Shown: positions 8,910 to 17,990, counted from the stretch's first letter. The stretch is 64,000 nucleotides of DNA from Catellatospora vulcania (GCF_009720385.1 NZ_ML769304.1:62001-126000); one strand, 5' to 3'. The notes: generated by a model not told the origin, from the letters alone. Numbers and translations are program-made.

Positions 8910-9177
8910 TACCTGCCAGCCCACTTTCACGCGGGCCTGCCCGATCGCCCCCTATCCCGCCGCTGTGACCCGCCCCCTCCCAGACCCAGCCGCCTTGCCG
9001 CCGCTCGCCACCTTCGGGCCGTGGACTCGCACGTATTTGATCTTCAATTTTGCGTGATCAGGTTGTTTGGGCAGGTCATGCGGGAGGAACAGAACAAGAA
9101 AGGATCCGTGCGAGAAAGGAACCCAGCCTGATCGGCGTCTCGCCGGCCATCCACCAGCACGACAACGGGGGTACGAG

Positions 9178-9477
9178 ATGAGCGTGGACGTTCAACGCAG
9201 CCAGAACGGCAGCATGCAGATCGAAGACAAGGTGCAGACCTTACAGAAGGAGCAGGCCGTTCAAGCGGCGACTCAGGCCGGAGAGCAGGCCACTCAAGCT
9301 GCCGCGCAAGCCGGGGCCCAGGCCACTCAGGCTGCGGCACAGGCGGGCCAAGCGGCGACGATGGGAGCCTCGATCACCGGACTGGCCGCCGCGGTGGCCT
9401 CCGGCGCAGCCGGGCTGATCATCGGAATCTTCCTGGGCATGTCGATCGCCCGGGGACGCAGCGAGAACTGGCGGTAA
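9178..9477 (+). CDS. Small Ala/Gln-rich protein with C-terminal membrane helix
   Basis: 99 residues from ATG at 9178, with GGGGG about 8 nt upstream. Residues about 20-58 are built from repeats of ATQAG and ATQAAAQAG, predicted to form an amphipathic or coiled helix. A hydrophobic stretch (ITGLAAAVASGAAGLIIGIF, about residues 64-83) and a basic tail follow. It is probably a tail-anchored membrane protein of unknown function. The region 8910-9177 upstream holds no other gene. Confidence 0.6.
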   Translation: MSVDVQRSQNGSMQIEDKVQTLQKEQAVQAATQAGEQATQAAAQAGAQATQAAAQAGQAATMGASITGLAAAVASGAAGLIIGIFLGMSIARGRSENWR

Positions 9478-9571
9478 GCACGGCCGGTCACACCATAGCC
9501 ACCGGCCGCCGACCTGGATTGGCATGAGGGACGGGGCGTCGGCCAGAGCATCTCGTCGGCGCCCCGTTGGT

Positions 9572-10075
9572 CCGTTGCCGTCAGCGGCCTGCTACCGCCG
9601 CGCCTGGAGCGACCACGGCTACCCAAGTCATGCGTCGTTTCGACCACGCCAGAATCTTCGTGTCCACCGCCGGCACCTATATGCCGCCCGTGTGTCCTAC
9701 TGCTCGGCCAGGCAAAACGACATCCTGCTGATGATCAATCCGGGCCGGCGATCTGGCCGGGTTCAGCGCGTCGATGATCTGGCCGGGTTCAGCGCGTCGA
9801 TGATCCGACCGGGCGACGCACCCCGATCGAAATTCGTTTGCTCTATCTGACACAGATCGGCGGCCGTAGCAATCCTGCCGGTGTCGCCCGGGTAGGCGGA
9901 TTGGTCACTGGTCCTGATGGCTATCGGCGGGGTGGTCCACAGCGTCGGCGCCGCCCTGGTCGCCTACGCCGCCCTGACCCCGTCCGGGCCGTCTTCGGCC
10001 ACCACGAGATCTTCCATGCCTGCACGCTGATCGCCGCTATGCCATCACGTCGCCATCTCTCGCCGTCTTCGCCAG
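9572..10075 (+). pseudogene. Decayed hemolysin III (TrhA/PAQR-like) gene
   Basis: Pieces of a hemolysin III family protein appear in order but in different frames: CYRRAWSDHG (about 9585-9620), then MRRFDHARIFVSTAGTYMPP (9630-9690), then MAIGGVVHSVGA (9916-9951), then LRRPDPVRAVFGHHEIFHAC (about 9966-10025). These match the family's conserved RRLDHAMIFVLIAGTYTP, GGVLYTVGA and RRPDPWPRVFGYHEVFHA blocks. Several frameshifts and an internal stop separate them, so no intact protein can be made. A 26-bp tandem repeat sits between the second and third blocks. Confidence 0.75.
9750..9801. repeat. 26-bp direct tandem repeat (two copies plus a partial third)
   Basis: A 26-nt unit beginning GATCTGGCCGGG and ending GCGTCGAT occurs at 9750-9775 and is repeated exactly at 9776-9801; a degenerate start of a third copy follows to about 9813. 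The unit is not a multiple of three. It lies inside the decayed hemolysin III gene. It probably arose by slippage or duplication. Confidence 0.85.
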
Positions 10076-10117
10076 CCCAGCACACCCCGCCAACGCGCCG
10101 CGAGAGCCCCCTCCAGG

Positions 10118-10855
10118 TCAGCGGCTCGACAGCTCGGGAATGCTGGACAAGTCGGTGGTGATGGTATGGGCGACCTCGCCCAGGCGCAGGTTGTTGCTCC
10201 GGCAGTAGGCGCGGATCAGGGTGAAGGCCTCGTCCACGCTGACGCCGCGTGCCTGCGCGATGGCTCCCTTGGCCTGCTCGATGACGATGCGGCTGTTCAG
10301 CGCGCCCTGCAGCTGCTCACCGAGGCGCTCTCCGCGGATGATGGCCCGCTCCTGCAGCAGACCGATCGAAGCGACGTCGGCCAGCGCCTGGACGATCTCC
10401 ACATCGGTGTCGGCCAGGCGCCCACCGACCTGAGCACTGAACACGTTCATCGCCCCGATGCGCTCAGCGCGCAGCCGCAGCGGGAACGCGTGCACCGAAC
10501 GGAACCCGGCCTGCACCGCCCGGGGCGCGAACAGCGGCCACCGGTCGGCGGCCCGGCTCAGGTCCGCGTTGACCACCGGCGTGCCGGTGCGGAATGCGTC
10601 TAGGCATGGCCCTTCGCGATTCTGCACCTGGAACAGCTCGAGGAGTTTGGCGTTCTCGTCGGAGGCCGCCATGAACTCCAGCCGTCCGTGCTGGTCGGCC
10701 AGCAGCAGCCCGACGGGCGAGGCGTCCAGCAGGTCTGCGGTGCGTCCGGCGAGCAGCTGCAGGAACTCGATGAGGTCGAACTCGTCGACGAGGGTGTCGG
10801 CGATCTCGACGAACACTCGAGCGAGCCGTTGCGCGGATACGGTCGGGGTGGTCAT
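10118..10855 (-). CDS. GAF-ANTAR response regulator
   Basis: 245 residues. An N-terminal GAF sensor (about residues 25-160, with REGPCLDAFRTGTPVV) is followed by a C-terminal ANTAR RNA-binding domain (SRIVIEQAKGAIAQARGVSVDE onward). ANTAR domains bind paired hexaloop hairpins in nascent RNA and block termination. The ATG at 10855 (MTTPTVSAQ) starts right where homology begins. A second GAF-ANTAR gene lies 46 bp upstream on the same strand, so the two may be co-transcribed. The GAF ligand is unknown. Confidence 0.9.
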   Translation of the reverse strand: MTTPTVSAQRLARVFVEIADTLVDEFDLIEFLQLLAGRTADLLDASPVGLLLADQHGRLEFMAASDENAKLLELFQVQNREGPCLDAFRTGTPVVNADLSRAADRWPLFAPRAVQAGFRSVHAFPLRLRAERIGAMNVFSAQVGGRLADTDVEIVQALADVASIGLLQERAIIRGERLGEQLQGALNSRIVIEQAKGAIAQARGVSVDEAFTLIRAYCRSNNLRLGEVAHTITTDLSSIPELSSR

Positions 10856-10901
10856 GGTTGGCTGCCCGCTTCCCTTCCCGGGATATCTGGTGCTCTCACG
10901 A

Positions 10902-11648
10902 CTATGTGTCGAACCTGAGGCGGCGTGCCACCACGTCGGCGGCGACCTCGTAGAGGCGGCGGTCCTGGACATAGGCGTGGGCACGCATCCGCACCATCGC
11001 CTCGGCCAGGCTCACCCCGAGCTGGACCATGACCATCCCCTGGGCCTGGAAGAGCTCGGCCCGCGAACCCAGCGGGTCGTCCAGCCAGCCATCGGCCGGG
11101 CCTGTGCCGGTGTTGTCGTGCCCGTCGAGCAGGGTCGCGACCGCGACCTCGGCGAATGTCAACGCCAGGGTGTATTCGTCGGGCGACAGCATCCCCGTGT
11201 CGGCCCGGAACACGTCCATCACGCCGAGGCGCGCCGCGCCGACCTGCAGAGGGAACGCGAATACCGCCCGCACTCCGCGGGTGTGCACAGCCGGGACATA
11301 GACGGGCCAGCGAGACGGGGCTCCGTCCGTGACATCAGGGACCAGCACCGGGGACATGGACTCGAATGAGTCGATGCAGGGCCCCTCGCCGAGGGTGAGC
11401 TGGAGCTCCTCCAGGCGTTCGGTGGCCGCGTCGGAGGCGGCTGTCACGCCTCGTTGGCCGCCTTCGGCCATCACGGTCAGGCCGGTTCCTGACGCTGACA
11501 GCGCTCGTCCGGCGGCCGAGCACAGGCGCTGCATGCCGGCTGCCACGCCCCGCTCCGCACCGGAAGAGGGTTCTTGTCTAACGAGCGCTTCCACCTGGGC
11601 GTAGCGATCTGTCACGTCGTCACCCCAGTCCCGTGATGGCAAGATCAT
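10902..11648 (-). CDS. GAF-ANTAR response regulator
   Basis: 248 residues with the same layout as its neighbour: a GAF domain containing LGEGPCIDSFESMSPVLVPD, then an ANTAR domain (AELFQAQGMVMVQLGVSLAE through YEVAADVVARRL). The start is ATG at 11648; an in-frame GTG at 11615 is an alternative. Together with the STAS and truncated kinase-like genes nearby it points to stress signalling. The 340 bp upstream (11649-11991) contain no gene I can support. Confidence 0.9.
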   Translation of the reverse strand: MILPSRDWGDDVTDRYAQVEALVRQEPSSGAERGVAAGMQRLCSAAGRALSASGTGLTVMAEGGQRGVTAASDAATERLEELQLTLGEGPCIDSFESMSPVLVPDVTDGAPSRWPVYVPAVHTRGVRAVFAFPLQVGAARLGVMDVFRADTGMLSPDEYTLALTFAEVAVATLLDGHDNTGTGPADGWLDDPLGSRAELFQAQGMVMVQLGVSLAEAMVRMRAHAYVQDRRLYEVAADVVARRLRFDT

Positions 11649-11991
11649 AAGAGAAGGGTGTTACGTATGCCTCGAAGCAAGCTGTCGTCGGCTGCAGCAT
11701 CCGCCCCTCCTGGGCTTTTGCCACCTAGGGCCAGGGCAGCTTTATCGCCATGTACGACATCCGGGCGGCGTACCAGCCACAAGAACACCTTTCACACGGG
11801 TACCCACGCCGCGCCCGATACGAAACCTGAATATCGCAGCGGGGTTGCTGCAGGCGATACCGAACGGCTCCTACAGCCGCTCGTTGGCGCAACTTCTTAC
11901 CGCGGTTCGATCTGCGCAGTCGCCCAGATGCTTCAGAGCCCTCGGCGCCGCTCGGTTCGTCGAAGTTGGGCCGACCGCGTCTGCACCCGTG

Positions 11992-13173
11992 TCACGGTTG
12001 CAGCAGCACCTTGATGTAGCCGTCCTTCTTCTCCTGGAACTGCTGGTATGCCGCGGGCGCGTCGGCCAGCGGCAGCCGGTGGCTGGCGAAGCCGGACACG
12101 CCGAGCGGGTCGGCGTCGGTGAGCAGGGGCAGGATGTCGTCGACCCAGCGGCGTACGTTGGCCTGGCCCATCCGGATCTGGATCTGCTTGTCGAACAGGG
12201 TCATCATCGGCAGCGGGTCGGTCATGCCGCCGTACACGCCGATGATCGAGATGGTGCCGCCGCGGCGGACCGCTTCGATGGCCAGGTTCAGCGCCGCGAG
12301 GCGGTCGATGCCGGCGTTCTCCATGAGCTTGGCGGCCCAGGCGTCCGGCAGGACGCCGGTCATCTGCTGCATCGCCTTGGCGATCGGCGAGCCGTGGGCC
12401 TCCATGCCGACCGCGTCGATCACCGCGTCGGGGCCGCGGCCGCCGGTCATGTCCCGGATGCGGGCGACCATGGTGTCCTGGTCCTCCAGGTCGAGGACCT
12501 CCACACCGCGGGCCATGGCCCGGTCGCGCCGCTCCGCCACGGGGTCGACGCCAATGACCCGGCCGGCACCGCGGTGCAACGCGATCCGGCAGGACATGTC
12601 CCCGATCGGGCCCAGGCCGAGGACCAGCAGTGTGCCGCCCTGCGGCACGGCCGCGTACTCGACCGCCTGCCACGAGGTCGGCAGCACGTCGGACAGGTAC
12701 ACGAACCGGTCGTCAGGCGGACCGGGCGGCACGGTGATCGGCCCGTACTGCGCCTGCGGAACCCGCAGGTACTCCGCCTGCCCACCTGGAACCCGTCCGT
12801 AGAGGCGGGTGTAACCGAACAGCGCCGCGCCCATCCCCTCGGCGCGCACCTGGGTCGTCTCGCACTGGGTCTGCAGGTTCTGATCGCACATGAAGCAGGA
12901 GCCGCAGGCGATCTGGAACGGCACCACCACCCGGTCGCCGGGCTTGAGCCGGGTGACCTGCGAGCCGACCTCCTCCACGATGCCCATCGGCTCGTGGCCG
13001 ATGATGTCGCCCTCGGTCATGAACGGCGCCAGCACCTCGTACAGGTGCAGGTCGGAGCCGCAGATACCGGTGGAGGTCACCTTGATGACCGCATCGGTGG
13101 GTTCCTGGATCACCGGGTCGGCGACCGTGTCCACACGTACGTCACGCTTGCCGTGCCACACCACTGCCTTCAT
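11992..13173 (-). CDS. Zinc-dependent alcohol/formaldehyde dehydrogenase-like MDR protein
   Basis: 393 residues from ATG at 13173, with GGGGGA 8 nt upstream. The catalytic-zinc region is GICGSDLHLYE and GHEPMGIVEEVG. The structural zinc uses Cys residues in CGSCFMCDQNLQTQCE. The Rossmann motif is LGLGPIGDMSCR. The extended insert after the Rossmann fold matches the glutathione-independent formaldehyde dehydrogenase-like branch. It would oxidise an alcohol or aldehyde with NAD+. It is divergent from the DUF4142 gene across 177 bp. Confidence 0.9.
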   Translation of the reverse strand: MKAVVWHGKRDVRVDTVADPVIQEPTDAVIKVTSTGICGSDLHLYEVLAPFMTEGDIIGHEPMGIVEEVGSQVTRLKPGDRVVVPFQIACGSCFMCDQNLQTQCETTQVRAEGMGAALFGYTRLYGRVPGGQAEYLRVPQAQYGPITVPPGPPDDRFVYLSDVLPTSWQAVEYAAVPQGGTLLVLGLGPIGDMSCRIALHRGAGRVIGVDPVAERRDRAMARGVEVLDLEDQDTMVARIRDMTGGRGPDAVIDAVGMEAHGSPIAKAMQQMTGVLPDAWAAKLMENAGIDRLAALNLAIEAVRRGGTISIIGVYGGMTDPLPMMTLFDKQIQIRMGQANVRRWVDDILPLLTDADPLGVSGFASHRLPLADAPAAYQQFQEKKDGYIKVLLQP

Positions 13174-13281
13174 CGCGATTCCCCCTTCGTGCCCATCAGC
13201 CGCTGCCGCCAGCCTGCGGGCGACCAATTGTCATGTATGTCCGTTCCCTGATGGACCGACGGCAAACCAGCAGGCCAATCC

Positions 13282-13308
13282 GTTTGCGGGCTGGCGCCAG
13301 ACGGGTAG
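13282..13308 (+). promoter_or_regulatory. Putative stress-sigma promoter
   Basis: GTTTGC, 15 nt, then CGGGTAG-like GGGTAG ends 42 bp before the DUF4142 start codon. It resembles the SigB-type consensus (GTTT...GGGTA) with spacing at the long end. It is weaker than the match at 8380-8405. Confidence 0.4.
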
Positions 13309-13350
13309 TTGATCGGAATCGAATGCGAGCCACGAAGGGGGCTGAGCACA

Positions 13351-13893
13351 ATGAGGTTCTGGAGACGGACGGCAGTCCTGCTGGCCGGTGCGGCCATGGC
13401 GCTCACGGCGAGCACCACCGCGGCACCAGCGGCTGTCGTACAGCCGTCAGAGCAGGACACCGCCTGGATGATCGCGGCGCACCAGGCCAATCTCGCCGAG
13501 ATCGCGACCGGCAAGATGGCACAGGACAAAGGCAGTTCCGCCGAGGTCAAAGGCCTCGGCCAGCGGTTCGTCACCGACCACACCAAACTCGACGCATCGC
13601 TGACAGCCTTGGCGCAGAAGCTCAACGTGACCCTGCCGGCCGAGCCGAACGCCGAGCAGAAAGCCGTGGCCGACAAGCTTCAGGCCGCCGCGGCAGGAGA
13701 CGCGTTCGACAAGATGTGGATCGAGCAGCAGCTCGCGGCACATACCAAGTCCATGAAGGCGACTCAGCAGGAAATCGACAAGGGCGAGGCCGCGCAGGTC
13801 AAGCAGGCCGCTGAGGCGGCGATGCCGGTCATCACCGCACACCATGAGGCCCTGATGAAGGCTGCGCCCGACTTTGGGGTGAAGCCGCAGTGA
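13351..13893 (+). CDS. Secreted DUF4142 protein
   Basis: 180 residues from ATG at 13351, with AAGGGGG 10 nt upstream. An N-terminal signal peptide (basic MRFWRRT, hydrophobic core, AAPAA cleavage region) leads into an all-helical ferritin-like DUF4142 domain: DTAWMIAAHQANLAEIATG, FVTDHTKLDASL, and QQLAAHTKSMKAT, with the typical spaced His residues. It is an extracytoplasmic protein of unknown activity, and the family is often stress-induced. A strong hairpin terminator follows at 13916. Confidence 0.88.
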   Translation: MRFWRRTAVLLAGAAMALTASTTAAPAAVVQPSEQDTAWMIAAHQANLAEIATGKMAQDKGSSAEVKGLGQRFVTDHTKLDASLTALAQKLNVTLPAEPNAEQKAVADKLQAAAAGDAFDKMWIEQQLAAHTKSMKATQQEIDKGEAAQVKQAAEAAMPVITAHHEALMKAAPDFGVKPQ

Positions 13894-13915
13894 CCTCGGC
13901 AATCACTGTCAAGCG

Positions 13916-13948
13916 CTGCCCCGTGCCCGCGACCCGCGCACGGGGCAG
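13916..13948 (+). terminator. Hairpin terminator after DUF4142 gene
   Basis: CTGCCCCGTGC and GCACGGGGCAG form a perfect 11-bp stem with an 11-nt loop, 22 bp after the stop codon. There is no T-run, as is usual in high-GC actinobacteria. Confidence 0.75.
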
Positions 13949-14074
13949 TGATCGGAGGTGGTGTGGTTTCACAGCACCCACATCGGGTAAACAAGACTAT
14001 TACGGTAATAGGCGGCTATCGCCTCGTCCCGCTGCTGCGTCACGGCCGGTAGAAGTCGAGTAGCGCGTAGGGCG

Positions 14075-14326
14075 GTGGCCGATGTGAACTTGCTGACCCA
14101 ACCTTTCGACCCACCTCCCGCTGGCGTTCCAGTGCTCATTTTCGATGCTGCCGGCGGCCTCAGCCGAGTACGGACATTCGGACGCTCCTCCGAATCGCCT
14201 GGCGGGTGGGGACTGAGGATCGCCGACGAGGTATGCGACCGGGTCGACCTCTACAGCCGACCGGGAACGAACGTATGGCGATTGGTACTACACCTGAACT
14301 GCTGCGCCCCCGCCGTCAACGCCTGA
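14075..14326 (+). pseudogene. C-terminal half of an anti-sigma-factor kinase-like HATPase domain
   Basis: 83 codons from GTG at 14075. The sequence VLIFDAAGGLSR then PGGWGLRIADEVCDRVDLYS and GTNVWRLVL matches the D-x-G-G (G1) and GGxGL (G2) boxes of RsbW/HATPase_c_2 proteins. The N-terminal half with the catalytic N-box is missing; no trace was found in 13949-14074. It is most likely a truncated remnant. It lies beside a STAS gene of opposite orientation, the usual partner type. Confidence 0.5.
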
Positions 14327-14391
14327 ATCAGGCTCAACCGTCTATCAGCCCTGACGACGGCTTTCTGCCGCAGCGACAAACATCGACCTTC

Positions 14392-14811
14392 TTACGTGGC
14401 CGGTTGCGGCCTGACTGGTGTCGCCCGGTCCACGACCAGCCGCCGGTCGAGGGCAGGCGGCGTCTTGGCCGACGCCCAGTCCTGCGGCAGGGTGTCGCAC
14501 ATGGCGGCAAGGCGGTCCAGGCCCGCGATTTCGAGGACCTGGCGGGTGATCGCCGACGATCCGCACAGCGTTATCGGCACGTCCGGTAGCTGCTCCGACA
14601 TGTTGTAGAGGTAGTGAATCAAGCCAGATCCGCCGAAGGTGACGCTGGCAAGATCCACGTACAGAATGTCGCAGGACATGCCGACCAGTTGACGTTGAGC
14701 GACGTCCACGTCGACGGGGTCGACCAAGTCGACGTCGCCAGCTATGGACATGCAGGCCACTCGCCCTTCGGGGCTGCGAGCGACGCTGATGCTCATGGGG
14801 TGCTTGTCCAC
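14392..14811 (-). CDS. STAS-domain anti-anti-sigma factor-like protein
   Basis: 139 residues from GTG at 14811, which has GAGGTGAGGA just upstream; an internal ATG at 14796 is possible. The STAS fold shows SIAGDVDLVD, then DLASVTFGGSGLIHYLYN. The Ser in FGGSG sits where SpoIIAA/RsbV carry the phosphorylated serine, although the usual DSS/DST is GGS here. It would bind an anti-sigma kinase and release a stress sigma factor; the adjacent kinase-like gene is truncated. Confidence 0.82.
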   Translation of the reverse strand: MDKHPMSISVARSPEGRVACMSIAGDVDLVDPVDVDVAQRQLVGMSCDILYVDLASVTFGGSGLIHYLYNMSEQLPDVPITLCGSSAITRQVLEIAGLDRLAAMCDTLPQDWASAKTPPALDRRLVVDRATPVRPQPAT

Positions 14812-15051
14812 GTCCTCACCTCTGGCTCGTCGAACACGCCTGCCGAGGTCTGGGGCAGTGGATGATCAATCAGTCAACACGAAATATTCTACTCGTACGG
14901 CCGGGATGTGTACCCCTGTCGATCGACCCCGTATGCGGTTTCTGACCCTCGTTTGACGCGCCCATGAGCCCCGGCGGCTACCGCGTCCCCGACGGCGGCC
15001 GGCCGCGGCGGCTTGGTTCGCAAGGCACCCCTATCAGCGCCTCGACCTGCC

Positions 15052-15076
15052 GTTTGAAGGCCGTCATATCTGGTAA
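15052..15076 (+). promoter_or_regulatory. Possible stress-sigma promoter
   Basis: GTTTGA, 13 nt, TGGTAA, ending 34 bp before the SRPBCC gene. It resembles GTTT...GGGTA, with one mismatch in the -10 core. This is a weak call, noted because two better matches precede genes of the same neighbourhood. Confidence 0.3.
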
Positions 15077-15110
15077 CGATCTTTCGGACATATTCGGCGG
15101 GAGGCCCGTG

Positions 15111-15581
15111 ATGAGCACGGTGACAGAGTCGGTGGACGTCCATGTACCAGTCCGCACGGCCTACAACCAATGGACCCGGGTCGAGTCTTTCCCGAATTTC
15201 ATGAAGGGTGTCGAGTCTGTCGAGCAGGTCGACGCCACGCACAGCCACTGGGTCGTCAACATGGCCGGGGCGGTCCGGGAATTCGACACCGAGATCACTG
15301 ACCAGCACCCGGATGAGCGGATCGCCTGGAAGAGCACGAGCGGTCAGACCGAGCACGCCGGATTTGTCACCTTCCACAGGCTCGGCGAGTCCGACACGCG
15401 GGTGACGGTGCACCTGGATTGGAAGCCCGAAGGCTTCTTGGAAAATCTCGGCTGCGCAATCGGGGCCGACCGGCGCCAGGTCAAAGCCGACGCTCAACGG
15501 TTCAAGAAGTTCATCGAAGAACGCGGCAGCGATACGAGGGCCGGGCGAGGCGAGGTCGAGACTCCGAACAAGCGCGTCTGA
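15111..15581 (+). CDS. SRPBCC (START-like) family protein
   Basis: 156 residues from ATG at 15111, with GGGAGG 7 nt upstream. It is a typical polyketide cyclase/coenzyme Q-binding protein fold: ESVDVHVPVRTAYNQWTRVE, FPNFMKGVESVEQ, then EHAGFVTFHRLGESDTRVTV and a C-terminal helix. It binds a hydrophobic ligand in its cavity; the ligand is unknown. The tail after residue 140 is polar. The 300 bp upstream (14812-15110) carry only the promoter candidate. Confidence 0.85.
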   Translation: MSTVTESVDVHVPVRTAYNQWTRVESFPNFMKGVESVEQVDATHSHWVVNMAGAVREFDTEITDQHPDERIAWKSTSGQTEHAGFVTFHRLGESDTRVTVHLDWKPEGFLENLGCAIGADRRQVKADAQRFKKFIEERGSDTRAGRGEVETPNKRV

Positions 15582-15659
15582 AATCGCCACGCCACGGCCG
15601 GATGCAGCACGGGTGTGCGAGTTGCTCGCGTGCCGCGGTGAAGCTCGCTCGCGTGGTGC

Positions 15660-16712
15660 CTACTGGGCGTCGAAGACGAAGAGCGGCTTGGCACCATGGG
15701 CGGGCGACTCGGCAAGCACGAGGGCTTCGCCGAAGCGCTCGAGCGGGAAAGGCTGGCCTTCGGGGATGCTCAGCACGCCCTCGGCGACGAGGCTGCGCAC
15801 CTCAGACAGCGCGCGCAGTGCATCCTCGGGCGAGGTGGCGCCGAACCAGCGGTTGAGCCAGAAGCCACGGACGGCTTTGGTCTCGTAGATGACCGACCGC
15901 GCCTGCAGCGGGATCGTCAGCGCCGCCGGGTCGGTCTGCCGATGGGTGGACAGTGCTCCATAGACCACCAGCTGTCCTCCCGGAGCCAGCGCCTGCGACA
16001 CCTGGGCGCCCACGACACCCGCGACGCAGTCGACAGCCTTGCGCACGCCGTCCGGGCCTGCTATCTCGGCCACGCGGCGCAGCAGGTCCTCGTCCTCGGT
16101 GCAGATGACCTCGTCCCCGCCGAGTGCTTTGATCTCCGCAACGGCCTCGCGCCGCCGCACGACGTTGACGGTACGAATGCCAAGATGTTTGGACAGCGCG
16201 ATGACCAGCCGCCCGACGGTGGAACCGGCAGCCGTCTGCAAGAGCCATTCACCCGGCTGTACGTCGAGTTCGCGCGTCACGAGCAGCAGTGCGGTCAGCG
16301 GGTTGACGGCGAGTTGGCAGGCGCTGTAGTCGCTCAGCTGGCTGGGGACCGGCAGGAGCCTTCGGGTATCGGCGACGAGGTATTCCTGCCAGGTGCCTGC
16401 CACAGAGGGTCCGGGCACTGCCGGGATGGCGACGGCGACCACGCGCTCGCCGATCTTGAAGCCGTCGGTGTCCGGGCCCAGGGCCTCGATATGGCCCACG
16501 CATTCCATGTGACCACCGACGGTGGGGAACTCGGGGGTGAACCCGTAGCGGCCGCGCAGTACGTGCAGATCGCTGGCGTGGATCGGCGTCGCCTTCACCC
16601 GGATCAGCGCCTGACCGGTTCGTGGCGCGGGGACAGGGCGGGATTCCAGTCGCAGGACGTCGGCAGGCTCACCGACCTTGCCGGCTACGAGCGCGCGCAT
16701 GGTTTGAGGCAT
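15660..16712 (-). CDS. Zinc-free MDR oxidoreductase (quinone/enoyl reductase-like)
   Basis: 350 residues of the medium-chain dehydrogenase fold. It opens MRALVAGKVGEPADVLRLE, then shows IHASDLHVLRGRYG, GHMECVGHIEALG, and the nucleotide-binding AAGSTVGRLVIALSKHLG. The zinc ligands of alcohol dehydrogenases are absent, as in mitochondrial 2-enoyl reductase and quinone reductases. It probably uses NADPH. It is a single gene with no operon partner. The 282 bp upstream (16713-16994) show no supported gene. Confidence 0.87.
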   Translation of the reverse strand: MPQTMRALVAGKVGEPADVLRLESRPVPAPRTGQALIRVKATPIHASDLHVLRGRYGFTPEFPTVGGHMECVGHIEALGPDTDGFKIGERVVAVAIPAVPGPSVAGTWQEYLVADTRRLLPVPSQLSDYSACQLAVNPLTALLLVTRELDVQPGEWLLQTAAGSTVGRLVIALSKHLGIRTVNVVRRREAVAEIKALGGDEVICTEDEDLLRRVAEIAGPDGVRKAVDCVAGVVGAQVSQALAPGGQLVVYGALSTHRQTDPAALTIPLQARSVIYETKAVRGFWLNRWFGATSPEDALRALSEVRSLVAEGVLSIPEGQPFPLERFGEALVLAESPAHGAKPLFVFDAQ

Positions 16713-16994
16713 GACCGGCCTTTCGTCTCTCAGCAGTGTTCGCCTTGAACGATCCGTGGACCCAGTACGGGCTCCCGCCGACGACGACTCTGTTCGCCCC
16801 GGTTACGAGCCTGAGGAACCCCTGCGGGGCCGCCCACGCCGCCGCTGGGCCGCCTCCACGGTCACGGCATTTCCCGGTCAGCCGATGCCTGCTCTGTCTG
16901 AGGCACGAACGTTGGAGTGGTTTGGCGCAATAACCCACGTTATGCCGCGTAGCTTCTATCTCGGGATGTTACGCGATCCAGCGCGGGGTGGAAC

Positions 16995-17840
16995 ATGATC
17001 GAGCCGGGCACTGCACCGCTGTCGTACGAGGTGTTCGTATCCGAGCAGGTCCCCACGACCGCCACGCTGCCCAGCGGTGCTCCGCTGATGTGGTCGCCGA
17101 TCTCGACCACCCTCGTCTCCGGCGCCACCGACGCAGTTCTGGTCGACCCGCCGCTGACTGCCGAGCAGGCCCGGCGGGTCGGTGACTGGGTCGAACGCTC
17201 CGGCAAGCGGCTGACCCACGTCTACATCACCCACGGCCACGGCGACCACTGGTTCGGCCTGTCGCCGCTGGCAGATCGGTTTCCCGGTACGACAGTCCAC
17301 GCCACCGAGGGCACGATCCGCCGCATGCGCGCCATGGCCGCCGGCCGGGCGGCGACCTGGGACCAGATGCTGCCCGGCCAGATCGCCGACACCCCCGTGA
17401 CCGCCCAGCCGGTCCCCGCCGACGGCCTCACCCTGGAGGGACACCCACTGCACCCGATCGAAGTCGGCCACAGCGACACCGACGACACGACCGTGCTGCA
17501 CGTGCCGGCGCTGGGGCTGGTCATCGCCGGCGACGTCGCCTACAACAACGTGCACCAGTACCTCGCCGACGGCGGCTTCGACGGCGGGATCGACGCCTGG
17601 CTGCAGGCCATCGACATCGTGCGCACACTACAGCCGACAGCCGTGGTCGCCGGACACAAGGACCCCAGCCGCAGCGACGACCCCGCCATCCTCGACGAGA
17701 CCGCCGAATACCTGCACACCGCCCGCCAGGTGATCGCCGGCAAGCCCACAGCGCGCGAGTTCTTCGATGAGATGACCCGGCGCTACCCCGATCGCGTCAA
17801 CCCAGGCACCGTCTGGCTCAGCGCCCGACAGCTGCCATGA
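16995..17840 (+). CDS. Metallo-beta-lactamase-fold hydrolase
   Basis: 281 residues. The metal site motif THGHGDHW (HxHxDH) occurs near residue 80. A further His is in EVGHSDTDDT, an Asp in IAGDVAYNN and the last His in VAGHKDP. The architecture matches stand-alone MBL hydrolases acting on thioesters, lactones or esters. The substrate is unknown. ATG at 16995 follows GGGGTGG. Confidence 0.9.
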   Translation: MIEPGTAPLSYEVFVSEQVPTTATLPSGAPLMWSPISTTLVSGATDAVLVDPPLTAEQARRVGDWVERSGKRLTHVYITHGHGDHWFGLSPLADRFPGTTVHATEGTIRRMRAMAAGRAATWDQMLPGQIADTPVTAQPVPADGLTLEGHPLHPIEVGHSDTDDTTVLHVPALGLVIAGDVAYNNVHQYLADGGFDGGIDAWLQAIDIVRTLQPTAVVAGHKDPSRSDDPAILDETAEYLHTARQVIAGKPTAREFFDEMTRRYPDRVNPGTVWLSARQLP

Positions 17841-17990
17841 AGCATCGGGGATTGTGGCGAACTCAAGCCTGGTCGGAAGCGGTTGCTGGACCACGGTCCC
17901 GGGGCGAACAGCCCCGTGACCGCTCAGCTGGCATTGAACGATCCGACGTCGGCGAAGATCGCCTCCGGTTCGCAGCTGCGCCACGCGCGG

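Noticed and set aside
9750-9813. Tandem repeat as a possible CRISPR start
   Set aside because: Only two adjacent 26-bp copies without spacers and no cas genes.
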